64,000 nucleotides of DNA from Dryocosmus kuriphilus (lineage: Eukaryota > Arthropoda > Insecta > Hymenoptera > Cynipidae). Location: assembly GCA_038277395.1 (NCBI GenBank), contig CM076190.1:248167256-248231255 (forward strand), written 5' to 3'. Under the pieces are notes generated by a model. It saw nothing but the letters and a program-made list of their open reading frames with translations, did no database searches and was not told the origin of the DNA. Both the position numbers and the translations under genes were made by a program. This document shows, piece after piece, positions 44,238 through 55,459 of this stretch (positions within the stretch are counted from its first letter, which is position 1; every line of letters starts with the position of its first letter).

Positions 44238-45549
44238 CGAGGTGTGATCAAAAAGTAAGGTGACTTTTGTATTTTTATCGAAAAATGTTTATTTATTCAT
44301 CAATATTGATGTTGTCCCCTTCAAAGCAATTCCCCTCCGATATAATAAATTTGTGCCAGCGCTTTCTCCAATCCTCAAAGCATTTCTGATAAGCACTTTT
44401 TGGCATAGCACTCAGCTCTTCCAGCGATGCGGTTTTTATCTCTTCAATCGTCGCAAAACGCCGTCCTTTCATGGCTCTTTTCAGTTTTGGAAAAAAGTCG
44501 CAGGAAGGCAAATCTGATGAATATGGTTGCTGAGGCATGATTATGGTGTTGTTATTGGCCAAAAAATTACGAACAAGCAATGACGTGTGAGCCGGCGCAT
44601 TATCGTGCTGTAATAACCATGACTGGGTTTTCCACAATTCCGGACGCTTTTTCGTGTTGCTTCACGAAAACGGCGTATAACTTCAACGTAATACTCTTTG
44701 TTAGCTGTACGACCTTGTGGTAAGAACTCACGATGCACTACGCTATGATAATCGAAGAAAACGGTAAACAAGACCTTGAAATTTGATCGAACTTGGCGTG
44801 CTTTTTTTGGTCTTGGTGATCCAGAATGCTTCCACTGGGATAATTGAGCCTTAGTTTCGACGTCATAGCCATATAGCCATGTTTCATCACCTGTTATGAT
44901 CCTTTTGAGCAAGTCTGGGTCGCCGTTGACGTCATTCAACAGCTCCTGAGCGATGCTCACGCGACGGTCCTTTTGGTCAAAATTTAGCAATTTCGGAACA
45001 AACCTCGCGGACAGACGTCTCATGCCCAAAATATCCACCAAAAGTGCTTGGCACGAGCCATACGAGATGACATCATCAACAACTTCTCTAATGGTAATTC
45101 GACGATTCTTCAACACTATTTTCTTCACTTCTTCAACGTTTTCATCATTTCTTGACGAGCTGGGACGTCCAGGGCGATCTTCGTCATTAACATCCTCTCT
45201 GCCTTCCCAAAAGAGCTTGTACCACTTATAAAAATTTTTTTTACTCAGAGTACACTCACCGTATGCCATTGGCATCATTTCAATTGTTTAGGAGCACTTA
45301 ATTCCATTTTTTACACAGAATTGGATGCAAATGCTTTGATCCATTTTTGTCGACAGCAGAAAATCGCCGAGCACGCAAAACACTTCTGACCTTTATGCCT
45401 CTCACAAACAAACAAAAAATACGATATAGCTGAAACTGTGGACATATGTTTGGGACGAGTGTACCAATATAAGAAAAAAAGAAAATGAATATCGACTGTA
45501 CGCATCCCGCGAAATTCAAAAAGTCGCCTTACTCTTTGATCACACCTCG
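44238..45549 (-). mobile_element. mariner element M4, 1312 bp, same family as M2
   Basis: The inverted ends are CGAGGTGTGATCAAAAAGTA at 44238 and the complement ending in CACACCTCG at 45549. TA stands on both sides (44236-44237 and 45550-45551). The orientation is opposite to M2. The two ends match each other better than those of M2. Confidence 0.92.
44293..45344 (-). pseudogene. mariner transposase of M4, nearly intact
   Basis: ATG at 45344 (MDQSICIQFCVKNGIKCS) is followed by one in-frame TAA about 19 codons in, then an open frame of 245 codons (45278-44541) with LSKKNFYKWYKLFWEGREDV, a KFVPKLLNFDQK block and ITGDETWLYGYDVETKAQ. One frameshift near 44640 leads into the last frame (44637-44293) with LLQHDNAPAHTS and the third box PYSSDLPSCDFF. 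It ends after KCFEDWRKRWHKFI and INIDE. One stop and one frameshift separate it from a full-length reading frame. All three catalytic Asp are present. Confidence 0.88.
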
Positions 45550-46440
45550 TATGTTCATTAATAGATACACGTATAGGCTCTAATTTCTATTCGAATTAGG
45601 AAAGTGTTATCCCTCATGGGCTTATCTAGCGCAACTTCGCCCGTCCCTTAAAATCCTTATAATATTCGGCTCAAAATTATGTGAATATATCAAAGTGTCT
45701 CACTATGTTATTATTATTACGAAAGGGTGCCAAGAAATATGGACTTTAAGTATTTTTTACTCTTTGCAAAAATCATCCGAGAAAGTTGCAATCTGAATGT
45801 TGCTCCGTAACGGTCATAGAAGCTCTGTAACATAACCTCCCTGCTCTACCCGAGGGAAAATTCTCTTGTCTCTAATATGCGCATACGCAACTTTACCGGC
45901 AGTTATGTAAGATAATTATGTTTTAAGATACGCATACGTGTGCAAAGTCCAACTTTTGAGGTGTGTGTTACAAAAAATCTAATTCTTCATTTAACAAAAA
46001 ACTGAGAATTTCATTTGTAGATAATTATTACGTACAGAGTAAAGGCAAAAGGACTTTGATTAATAAATTTAATCAGTTCTGGTTATGTGAACGTGACAGC
46101 TTTCGTTTTGAAGCTTCGATGCGGGTTTATATTACTTTCTGAGGTAACTAAAAGTCGATTATAAGTTGCTGAATAGAGAAAAAAGCAAACTTTTTCTAGA
46201 AAAGTTACCTACGTCGGAGAAAATGGCGGGGGAAATTTTTGAGTAAATCAGCGCTTTTGGCTATTTTTTAACACTGATTTTCTTAGGTAAAACGTAGAAT
46301 AAGGTAAACTATCATCTTTAAGTTCATATATTTTGAATATTCGACTTGATTCGACATTGCGAGTTTATGCATATTATGTGAAAGTATTTACGAGTATCAT
46401 TTAGAATCACACTAGAATTACGTGCGCATAGGTGCGGTTC

Positions 46441-48388
46441 TTTAAGTAAATTTTTTTTCTAAAATAAGTTTTTTTTCAGAAACTTATCTTTTCACCCCAA
46501 AGTACCAATTTTAAGTGATATTAGTTAAAATTTCACACACTTTTTTCGACGTATTGGGTACGTCATGTTTAATTTGATTAATTTTTGAATAATTTTCAGT
46601 AACATTAGCCAAAATTTCACACTTTTTGGTACCATATTGGCTCCGCCATTTTGGATTTTGTAATCATGAATTAAGAATATAGTTAGATTATAATATTATA
46701 TTCACCAACAGATTTAAGAATAACCATAACGGGGAAGACAAGACTATAAGCAATCCACATTTTTGACATGTAGAGGAAAAACTGATTGATGCTTTTATGA
46801 GAATTTTGGTTAACAATGTGACTAGTGAACATTCTAGTGATCTCTTATTATACTATAGTTGTTATCTCGTGAATTAAAGACTTTAATATTCATAAGTCAT
46901 TTCAAGTGACGAGATTTAGATAAAAGTTAAATGATGAATGGAATTTATGATGAACGCATTACTGCTGCTAAGGCATGTGCCGAAGTTGTGGAGAAAAGCA
47001 ATGTTTGCGTATTTATGCAAATAAGACTGCCTTGACATAAAACGTTATCAAATTTTAATCTACTGGTGCGTCTTTTCTCCAGTTTACATTTCTTTATGTA
47101 GTAAATGATCCATACCGATAAGGTAACATAATTCGTTAAATTTGCCAATATTTTTTATAAACATGAATTCGATTTTAAAATTATACATTATTTCATAATC
47201 TTAATTTTAAACAGTCAATAATTTTTAATGAACATTTTAATGGATTCCAGAAGAAATGTGAATTTAATTAAAAATTATATAATTTTATCCCGAAGTTAAT
47301 CAAACCGAGCTTAAAGTTAACCTGTTCCAAATTAACCCAAGTCCGAAACTAATTTGTTTCAAATTAATCCAGTGGTGGAAATTATCCTATTTCAGGTCAA
47401 CCCGAGCCCGAAATTAACCGGCTAGTTTCAAATTTAGAAAAAGTTTCATTTTTTATCTTTTTATAAGACTTTGTTTAAAAAAATATTTCGAATTGAAGGA
47501 AATATCACAAGCTACACCCTAAACGTAAATGATTCAAAGTTTTACTGACTAAATTAATCAAGCATTCCTTCAATTAAATATCAGACATTTCACATTTTGT
47601 GGAATTATTCATTTATATTTTGAAACACAGAACTTCTTTTGTAAATAAAATATCGGACTGAATCTTTGAGAAATGCACGAGAAGAAATAAGTTGCGTTTG
47701 TGTGTATTATTTGAGTAGGAATTTTGAAAAAAGTTTTTTCAGACGAAATTAAAACTGGAAATTTCCTGGAGCTTCTCCAGAAAAATTTTGAATGACGTAA
47801 CTTTTTTTGTACATGATATATTGACCTAAAACTTTGTGAGAACCAAAAGGGGACAATAAGCTACGTTCGTATACGCGATTTAAGTATAAACAATGTAAAA
47901 ATATTTGCAATAACTAAATAAATTCCCAGGGATACCGACCATGCTGTTAAACTCTGTAATCAATGTCATTTTTCAGTGGGCAGTATTGAGGTAAACGACT
48001 CCTCTGTCTTGAAGAAAATCATGCAAACATCGTTAAAAACATTAGAAAAGACAATTTTTGTACGTATAGTGCTAATGAACAATCTAATATGTAAGTTGGC
48101 GGTGTCACCTGGCAGTGAACCCGAGGCGTGTCGCGTATTGCGCGCCATCGCTTTGATATTGGGAGCGGTGTTGATTGGAGCTAGCTTGCAAAATGCTTCT
48201 CGTTTTAATTTCGTCCAAACAATTTTTTTCAAAATTCCTACTCAAATAATGTATACAAACGCAAATTATTGTCTTCTTATCCATTTCCCAAAGTTTCAGT
48301 TCGATATTTCATTTACAAAAAAAGCTCTGTGGATCAAAAGGTAAACGGATAAATCCTGAAATTGAGGTTGGTAATGCAGGTCTTCCGC
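46441..48388. other. AT-rich non-coding stretch
   Basis: Loose repeats of AAATTAA(C/T)C(C/T) type lie at 47290-47430. The ORF at 47976-48344 has no known domain. No gene supported. Confidence 0.45.
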
Positions 48389-48928
48389 TCAGGCCCACTT
48401 TCACCACTGCAGTGCTAACGGCGGATTCACAAACGGCTAGTTAGGTTGACGGGTTACCCGAGTCGAAATATAGGCCCTACTTTGATGCTCTTCACGCTCT
48501 CATTTGTAGGGGCTAGAGGTTTTAAAGTAGAAGCTATTTCAATGCCATTTTTGACCCTACTTTGGAGCTCCAAAGGGCACAAATTTCCAAATCTTCCACT
48601 TGGAGCCTCAAAGTAGGGGATTAGTTTTTGCTGCTACTTTAACGCTCCACATTCTACCTTCCTGTACAAAATAAAATTATTTGACGAAAGATTAACAAAT
48701 ATTAGCAGCAAGATTTCTATAAGAATGCATTTAAATTTTTCAAAGCATTTCGAAATGTTATTAAAATTTTGTAGTCAAATTTAGAAATTTACCTAAAATT
48801 GAGATAAGTCTGCAAAAAAAATTTTGCATATATTATGGCTGCACTTAAATTATGTTTAAAGTTACACAATTGCACACACATTCACTTATATATATTATAT
48901 AACAGCACGCTTAATTACTATGAAAAAT

Positions 48929-49033
48929 CGCAACCCGCTGAGATTCGAACCCTACCTAGCATACCTAAAATCTACCTAACCTTATGTATAAACATACCGC
49001 ACGCCTTAGCCGACTGAGCTATTACACCGCTTG
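48929..49033 (-). repeat. tRNA-like sequence (SINE head or decayed tRNA gene)
   Basis: On the minus strand TAGCTCAGTCGG is a good Pol III A box (49022-49011) and GGTTCGAATC a good B box (48952-48943). A T5 run follows the 3' end. The A-to-B distance is about 70 bases, longer than in a simple tRNA. The would-be acceptor arms do not pair and the T stem is weak, so it is not a working tRNA. A tRNA-derived SINE is the better reading. Confidence 0.5.
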
Positions 49034-49109
49034 AACTTTCTTGACAAAAACAAAGCCAAGCCTGTGTCCTTGAAAAAGCCAGAGACGGCGGAGAAATATA
49101 TACATATAT

Positions 49110-49330
49110 TTCCAGATATGTCGAAGCTCGACAAGTTTTTAGAAGTTTCCAAATTACCAAAATTCTCAAAAATTTCAAGTCTTTTTCAAAATTTCCAAAA
49201 TTCTCTAAAATTGCCAAAATTCTCAAAAATGTTCAAAATTACCAAAATTTTCAATATTTTCTAAAATTTCAAAAATTGCAAAAATTACCAAAATTCTCAA
49301 AATTTTTTAAATTATTGAAAATTTTGGAAA
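49110..49330. repeat. Low-complexity AAAATTCTCAAAAATTTCCAA repeat
   Basis: Short AT words with ACC and CTC spacers, reading (CC)AAAATTCTC(A)n many times. They give meaningless Phe/Lys/Leu ORFs in both directions. Confidence 0.75.
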
Positions 49331-49394
49331 TTTTTGGAAAATTTGGATATTTTTGGATTATTTGGAAATTTTAACCGTTTTTGAAAATTTTGAA

Positions 49395-50260
49395 AATATT
49401 TATGCAATCTTTTTGCAAAGTTTCTGCAAAGTAGATTTGAAATTTTATCTACAGTTTTTTTTTTGCGAAAAGTAATTTTTTTTTTTGCAATAGTACACAC
49501 AATTATCAGAAATATTCCATAAAAACAGTTCAAGCAATATTTTCACAAAACTTTATGGAGTATTATCTAATAGGTTGTTGTAATCTTCGTGAGAGATTTA
49601 AATTTAATATTTCTACCATTAATTCTCAAATATTTAGTTAAGTTTTCACGAAATTTATCAATCAATATTCCCATAAGCTTTTATGAAAGATTTTGTGCAA
49701 TGATTTTACGAGGTTTCTACAAAGTACATTTGAAATTTTATCTGCAGTTTTTTTTGTGAAAAATAATATTTTTTGAATATTACACAACAAGTAGCAGAAA
49801 TATTTCACAAAAACCTTTCAAGAAATATTTTAACAATGCTTTAAAAAATATTATCTGTATGGTTGCTGCAACTTTTGTGAGACATTGGAATAGAATACTT
49901 TCATACATTATTTCTGAAATCTTCAATCAATGCCTCAAGATATGTTCGACGTAAGATTTCCAAAATTTTTCATGAATGATTTCGTGCAATGTTTGCGCAA
50001 TTGTTTTAAAATGTTTCTTGAAAATATTTTTGAACAAGGCAAATAATATTTTAGTGAAATGTTTATGCAATATTTCTGCAAAGTTTCTATGGATTATTTT
50101 TAAAAATGACAAATAATATTTTAGTGAAACGTTTCTGCAATGTTTTAGAGTTTTTTCAGGAAACATTTCATAGAAATAAATTTGAAATGTTTTTGAAACC
50201 TGTGTGCAATATTATCACAAGGTTTCATTGTAATATTTCTTTGAAATTTTCACTGCAAAT
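49395..50260. repeat. Tandem repeat of ~293 bp, two copies plus a partial
   Basis: GTTTCTGCAAAGTAGATTTG at about 49420 and GTTTCTACAAAGTACATTTG at about 49713 start two long similar units (both continue with AAATTTTATCT(A/G)CAG and a T run). Shorter related blocks follow near 50080 and 50130. Confidence 0.7.
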
Positions 50261-51400
50261 ATCTTTCATGCCGTGTGGGTTTAACGCTCCATGTTTCCCA
50301 ATGCGAACCCCGAATGTTACTGCGCAGAAGTCGCGCAAAGCGCCTGTTTGGTTGCTTTTGGCGCACTTTAAAAACCTAAAAATACAACGTTTATTTTGTT
50401 TATTATTAATAATGGTATTTTAACTTTTAGATATATTCATCATATCTAAACTATGAAATGTGAAACAAAAGATTGAATAGTTGATTTTACTATTCTGTAA
50501 ATAGATAAATAGTATAACATACGATAATTTTAATTTACAGAATAATAAATTTAATTATTTGAATCGGGAACAGTGAAAAAAGACGATAGTTTTTGGCATG
50601 CTACAGACAATATAATCACATAAAACATTATTTTAAATAAACCTAGTTCATATTTTAATACAATTTCTTTAAATCTGTAGCAATATGTTTCTGATAATTT
50701 TTGTATTGTAAGGAAAAAAATACCACCGTGATGAAGAGGAAAAAATAACTTTTTGTAATATTCATTTTTCATTTGTTGTATTTTTAAGCACCCTGCGTGT
50801 TTTGGAAATTTTGCAAAAAAAGGTTTTCCATGTGACACTGAAAAATTCACGATCTTGACGGCCTAACGAGCGTCTGACCCATGAAGACTTTAATACTTTG
50901 TTTCAGGTTAAGTAAAATAAATGATATTATTACTTAATTGTTTTTATCTAGATAAGGACCGTACCTTGTTTCTGATTTATAATTTATATGATTAAATAAA
51001 AATAAAATTTAAGCTAAAGATTGTTAAATTGAGTAAAATTAATAAACAGGCTGATCTCGCTAGGATCAGGCTAGGTCCTATTCTGGTCCTATCTTGTAAT
51101 TTGTTCTCAGGGGTACCTAACTAGGACCACGAGAGGGCCAATAATGAACCTAGACATAACTTGGCAATTTCTACACGGGTATAGAAGTATATAAGTGTAT
51201 AAAAGTATGACATATTAATAATTTATTTATTAATTTTTAATAATTAAAATATATTTTAATGTAAAGTTTAACAATTTACATATGAAACAGCGTCTAATGT
51301 GAAGGTAAAAAGATTGCAAAGATTGTAGAAAGTTAAAATAGCGACTTGAAATATATTATTGAATTTTTATGGATTATAGAGTTTCAAAGGAGCTGCAATC
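50261..51400. other. Non-coding interior of the 3.28 kb element
   Basis: No recognised ORF. At 51050-51150, CTAGGATCAGGCTAGGTCC and similar words suggest a small repeat, but its boundaries are unclear. Confidence 0.4.
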
Positions 51401-51905
51401 AAAATGGTACTACGTAGGGGCAAGAGCTGCAATGCAGGGGCTGTGACTTTATAAAAGCAAAATAGAGCGAAATTGTTTTCAGGAGCGGCAAAGTAGGAGC
51501 TAGTAACGGGCAAGTAGAACAAGGAGATGCAAAGTAGGGGCAAAAGTCATACATGTAGCATCAAAGTAGCGCCATATTTCGACTCGGGAGGGGCCAAAAA
51601 TTATATAGAAGAAAAATAGAATTAAAATAGCTTCAGAAGCGGCTAAGTAGAAGCTAGTAGAATTAGCAGCCGCAAAGTAGGGGCAATACTTCTACTAGGA
51701 GCGTCAAAGTAGGGTCTACATTTCGACTCGGGTAATTTAACTGACTGTTACCATTCGTGCGCTTCACCAGGCATTTGTCACCGTTACGGTACTCAACGTT
51801 AACTAACGGTACGGTGTTGCCATTTTCGTGTTGCAAGCAGACGATATGCTAGCATAGACGCTATTACAGTACTTAGTGTAATACGCAGCGAGCATTAGCT
51901 TAAAG

Positions 51906-52178
51906 ATGGCGGAAAGTGCTGTGAAGGCAAAACGTCTTCGAGCTCCAAATTATTTATTCCAAAATATTTCTCGGGAAATATATATGTTCAGGATAAAGGG
52001 AGGCAACAGCTACTGTCACTTTATGAACTATTCTTTGTGCAGTGGATTCACTGACTCCACTGAAATCACCAGCACTGAGCTGAGTGAATCCTGTGGCATA
52101 CAACCCAAGGCAAAGCAGAAGCTGATTTATTGGAGAAACAGCATCATTTCTGAAAAAATTCAGGTTGACAGAGTATAA
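51906..52178 (+). pseudogene. Myb/SANT-like start of a Harbinger accessory protein, truncated
   Basis: MAESAVKAKRLRAPNYLF matches the usual opening of Myb/SANT-like (zeste-type) DNA-binding proteins encoded next to PIF/Harbinger transposases, where a KR(x)PN(F/Y) motif precedes the first helix. After residue 20 the similarity is lost. The last part (PKAKQKLIYWRNSIISEK) does not look like the domain. It lies inside the Harbinger-like element, which supports the reading. Confidence 0.4.
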
Positions 52179-52254
52179 AAAGGAGTATAAAAAGTTGAAT
52201 TGTCTACTAAAATAGTTGAATCTCTAACAGAGAAGATTAATTTTCTACCAAAAA

Positions 52255-52775
52255 GACGAAGGTTAGACTTTACGACAAACATTCGCCGTGTTTTAAACCC
52301 CCGTTTTGGCAAAATAATAAGGAACTTTTAAGGAAAGTATCATAATTCTTAAATGATGTAGTTTTAAAACTATTTATCGCGGAAAATGTTTAAAATAATG
52401 GCTAGGCTTTTTATTTTTGATCTGTCAAGTACGGGTTTCTGACATTGTAAAAATCTTATATTTAACTTATCTTTTCCGGTCATCCTGGAAAAGGGGATGA
52501 GTGTGAATTAATGTTTGAAGATAGAAAAATAGTAAAGATCGGAAAAGCTAAGTAAAATTTAAGATTTTTACAAAGGTGAGAAACCCATATTTGACAGATT
52601 AAAATAAAAATCCTAGCCATTGTTTTAAACATTTTATGCGATAAATAGTTTTAGTACTACCTCCTCTTTAGAATTATGGTACTTTTTAAAAAAAGTTCCT
52701 TATTATTTTGCCAAAATTGGGGGCCAAAACATGGTGAACGGCTATCGTAAAGTTGCACCAAGACGAGTTTTCATC
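52255..52775. mobile_element. ~520 bp fold-back MITE inside the Harbinger-like element
   Basis: The two arms of about 240 bp are inverted copies with moderate divergence. Shared blocks are TTTTGGCAAAATAATAAGGA, CTATTTATCGC, AATGGCTAGG, TTTTTAT, TGGGTTTCT and AAAATCTTA. The loop is at about 52497-52515. No coding capacity. Confidence 0.8.
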
Positions 52776-53402
52776 TTGAAGCAAAAATTACGAATTTTTT
52801 TACAAAACACTTGAATTTTCTACCCGAAAGTATGAAAAAAATACATCATTTAAATCACATGCAGTTATAATTACACTTACTTGTCTATAAGAAATTCCAA
52901 CCTATGTTCTATCAGATCCAAGACATTCAGAGCTGCTCGCTTTGAAAGCCTAAATCTTCTCTCAAAATCGATATCATCCAGAACCGTGAAATGATCAAAC
53001 CGCAAAAGAATAAATCTTGGTCATTTCTCCATCGAATATTATATTATAAGCAACTAAATGCAAATCCATTATTGCGGACGAGGTTAGGATATGTCTCCGT
53101 TATCGAGCTAACCGCGCGAACAGTGGCCGGTTAAAGTTAACTCTCCGTTATCCGATTCACCTGGCCGTCAGTGCGTGGTGAAAGGCAGCGTTGAACTAAC
53201 GAACGGTTAAATTTCGTAACGGCCAGTTAGGGGCTTGGTGAAAGCGGCCCTCAGTGGCACATGCCCTTAAGCGTAATGATTCTAATCAATTAAATCCATT
53301 CGTTACAGTTCCTATTATTATGCCTTAGTCTTAGATGGAAATTAATATCAAGGAATATTTTATCTAAAAGCGATTGAGTTTTGATAGGTGTATCGTATCA
53401 TG

Positions 53403-53977
53403 TACACTCCCTGGGGAACACATGAGCTTGTACTTGGTGGGAGGGCTTAGGGGTCTAATCGGACGAGCGACCTGGAGTAGATGAACCAGAGGGACTGTAT
53501 CGTGAGATGCGGCTGCTCTGGGGAACTGGGGGTCTCTGGTCTGCGGGACCCTGACCAAGAAGCAATCCTTCCAGGGGGTAATGGCAAAGCCTCCTGGAAT
53601 ATCGAGAGCGCGTGTCCTAATGCCATACTTGTTAACCCATTGCCAGAAGGGGACGGCTCCAAAGTGGCGAAGGAGAGAATTACCGGGAAGCCAGGGCTCC
53701 TCACAAGGGGTCTTGGAACAACGGACTTCATCTGGAGCAGCTCCTCATGCTCGTCGTGTCTAAGGCTCTGAAACCACAGGGCCTGACCTTTGTACACGCA
53801 CGGGGTGGGACTTGTTTCCGCAACAGAGTGCGGGAAAGGCGGTGTGGCACATTGGACTTATAGTCTGAGTGCCGGGGCAGGAGGCGGTCTTAGTGGGTGG
53901 GGGCCGCTAGGCCGAGTCCCACACTTAGTCCGTCAAAAGGATTTCCACCTCCTCCTCCGCCAAACAGAAAAAAAAAG
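53403..53977 (+). mobile_element. Short internally deleted LINE-B derivative, 575 bp
   Basis: It starts with the LINE-B 5' UTR (TCTAATCGGACGAGCGACCT, then ACTGTATCGTGAGATGCGGC), keeps the first part of gag, then jumps to the C-terminal end of ORF2 and the 3' UTR, ending in an A run. An 11 bp target duplication ATCGTATCATG is perfect (53392-53402 and 53978-53988). It has about the same deletion structure as the copy at 59311, so it belongs to an amplified family. Coding is incomplete; it depends on another element's enzymes. Confidence 0.9.
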
Positions 53978-54359
53978 ATCGTATCATGGAAGGCCAGATA
54001 GTTGACCGATCAATTAAACCCATTAATTAGACTTATTCCATTATAACTAGTATTATTCTCGCGGACTCTCGTAGTTGCATTACCAATGCTTTTTTACATT
54101 TTCATCTCGATGAGAAAGTATTAGTTTTATGTCAAAACTATTTTTCGCGAATTTCATGATATCTCGACGTTTCGTGACCCTCTGAATCCGAAAAAACATG
54201 TTTTACGTTGGTGTCTATCTGCTGTTGTTGTCGTTCTTGTTTGTTAGTACGATATCGTTTCGAAAGTCTAATCGGATTGAATTCTGCTCTGGCACACTGT
54301 TTTAAGCCTTATTTGTATACTGATCTACAGGTACTTTTTACGAAAGTTTGTTTACAACT

Positions 54360-54749
54360 TTATTTGCCCGTATTATCACCACAGACATCTTCATTTTCTA
54401 ATTCAATAAAAGAAACAATTAGCTTGTGATAGCTAAAGTAGGATATAAATGTTTTTGAATTCATCTTATATAAAAATCTGGAAAATACTGCATCCAATGT
54501 TGTGCCGTATTTATTGGTTGCCTGTTGCGAATTATTATTCATTTCTAATTGAAAACCTTTGAGGAATGTAACTAATGGTTGTGCACTTTCGTCAGCAAAG
54601 TTAGCATTAAAATCTCCAGCTAATATCAGCGGCATTTTACGGTCATTTACACAAAGCTCCCGAGATCCTACCACAGTGCACAAAAGAAGTGATCTATGGA
54701 TAAATTGAATTATGCCTGTAATTTTTTTATTTCGTGAAGTGTAAATCAC
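54360..54749 (-). pseudogene. Endonuclease/exonuclease/phosphatase-domain fragment
   Basis: A minus-strand ORF of 129 codons contains KMPLILAGDFNANFAD (metal-binding Asp-Phe-Asn motif), ATNKYGTTLDAVFSR (the D-V-F block) and YISYFSYHKLIV, where the last His is the catalytic one. The upstream N-terminal motif is not included. The style (LPLIL.GDFN, YVSYFSYH) resembles the endonuclease found with Helitron/Helentron-type or PIF1-helicase-linked elements in arthropods rather than LINE endonucleases. That part is inference. Confidence 0.55.
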
Positions 54750-55459
54750 GCATAGAGAATTTTAAAAGAAATATGGGAAATCTGTTTCAGAATTCATAAA
54801 ACATGGCGGGATTAAATTTAATATAAGAAACAATATGTGTACGTTCAAAAGAAAAGAGCCTAGGTATTCGGCATGGATTTACGTACAGGAGCGTTAGGTT
54901 ATTTAAAATCTTACTAAATTTCAAACTCCATTTTCTCTTCTCAAATCTTTTCTTACCACCTATTGATAAGAATTCAGGTTAGTTGGAAAAGGGATTTCCA
55001 AAGTGAAAACCGATCCCTGTCAATAGTAGTACGAATAGACACATTTTTGTCAAACAATCAATGCTACGTATGGAAAATTCGCAAATAAAATTACATTAGT
55101 CACGAAAACAGTTCTTTAATTGTCTTTAAACCACTTTTAGTTATAGTAACAACGATATTTGGTAGATAACTACTCATTCATTTTTAGGGGCTAGGGTCAC
55201 TAATATCTTTTGTCTATTATTGTTACATAGTGAATTAATGGAATTTCTACTAATTACAGCCATACGCGGCTTTATTATAACTGAAATAGTAAATAAACGC
55301 TACTAATTAATAGTTTTTTATAATAATTCAGATTTAGTAATTGCGAAGAAAGGTTTGATTCTTGAGAATTATAACAAATTGACGTTTTCAGGTAACTAAC
55401 AGATACTTGTAAATTTTTAATCGACTTCGGATTTATTGTATTTTAGTGCTACATTTAAT

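Larger units (their letters stand above)
32927..46440 (+). repeat. Segmental duplication, copy A
   Basis: Blocks align in order and orientation with 54794-60860: 32927-34885 with 54794-57210, 36693-36920 with 57210-57380, about 38120-38230 with 59060-59155, and about 45695-46440 with 59165-60540 plus a stretch near 60790. By eye the aligned parts are roughly 75-85 percent identical. The gaps between blocks correspond to transposon insertions or replaced DNA. See copy B. Confidence 0.85.
48454..51735. mobile_element. 3.28 kb TIR element with CAAAGTAGGG subterminal repeats
   Basis: The left end (TTACCCGAGTCGAAAT, then AGGCCCTACTTTGA) and the inverted right end (TTACCCGAGTCGAAAT, then AGACCCTACTTTGA) match over about 37 bp. 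CAAAGTAG or its complement with GGGGC recurs many times near both ends (48480-48640 and 51410-51715). A third TIR-like copy lies at about 51575-51600. There is no ORF with a known domain in 3.3 kb. It was inserted about 60 bp inside the left end of the Harbinger-like element. The TTA/TAA at the edges makes the exact target duplication ambiguous. Confidence 0.8.
48392..53250. mobile_element. PIF/Harbinger-like element, expanded by nested insertions
   Basis: The left end GGCCCACTTTCACCA (48392) and the right end, read inverted, GGGCCGCTTTCACCA (53250) form a 15 bp repeat with two mismatches. TCA stands directly outside both ends (48389-48391 and 53251-53253). GGCC-CTTTCACC-type termini and a 3 bp duplication suit PIF/Harbinger, although the usual duplication is TWA. 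Without the 3.3 kb insertion it is about 1.6 kb. An internal ORF start resembles a Myb/SANT-like protein. No DDE nuclease is seen. Confidence 0.65.

Noticed and set aside
47976..48344. 122-codon ORF upstream of the Harbinger-like element
   Set aside because: No recognised motif, and both strands have overlapping open frames of similar length, which suggests chance.
48929..49033. Functional tRNA gene
   Set aside because: The acceptor arms do not pair and the T stem is weak although A and B boxes are good.
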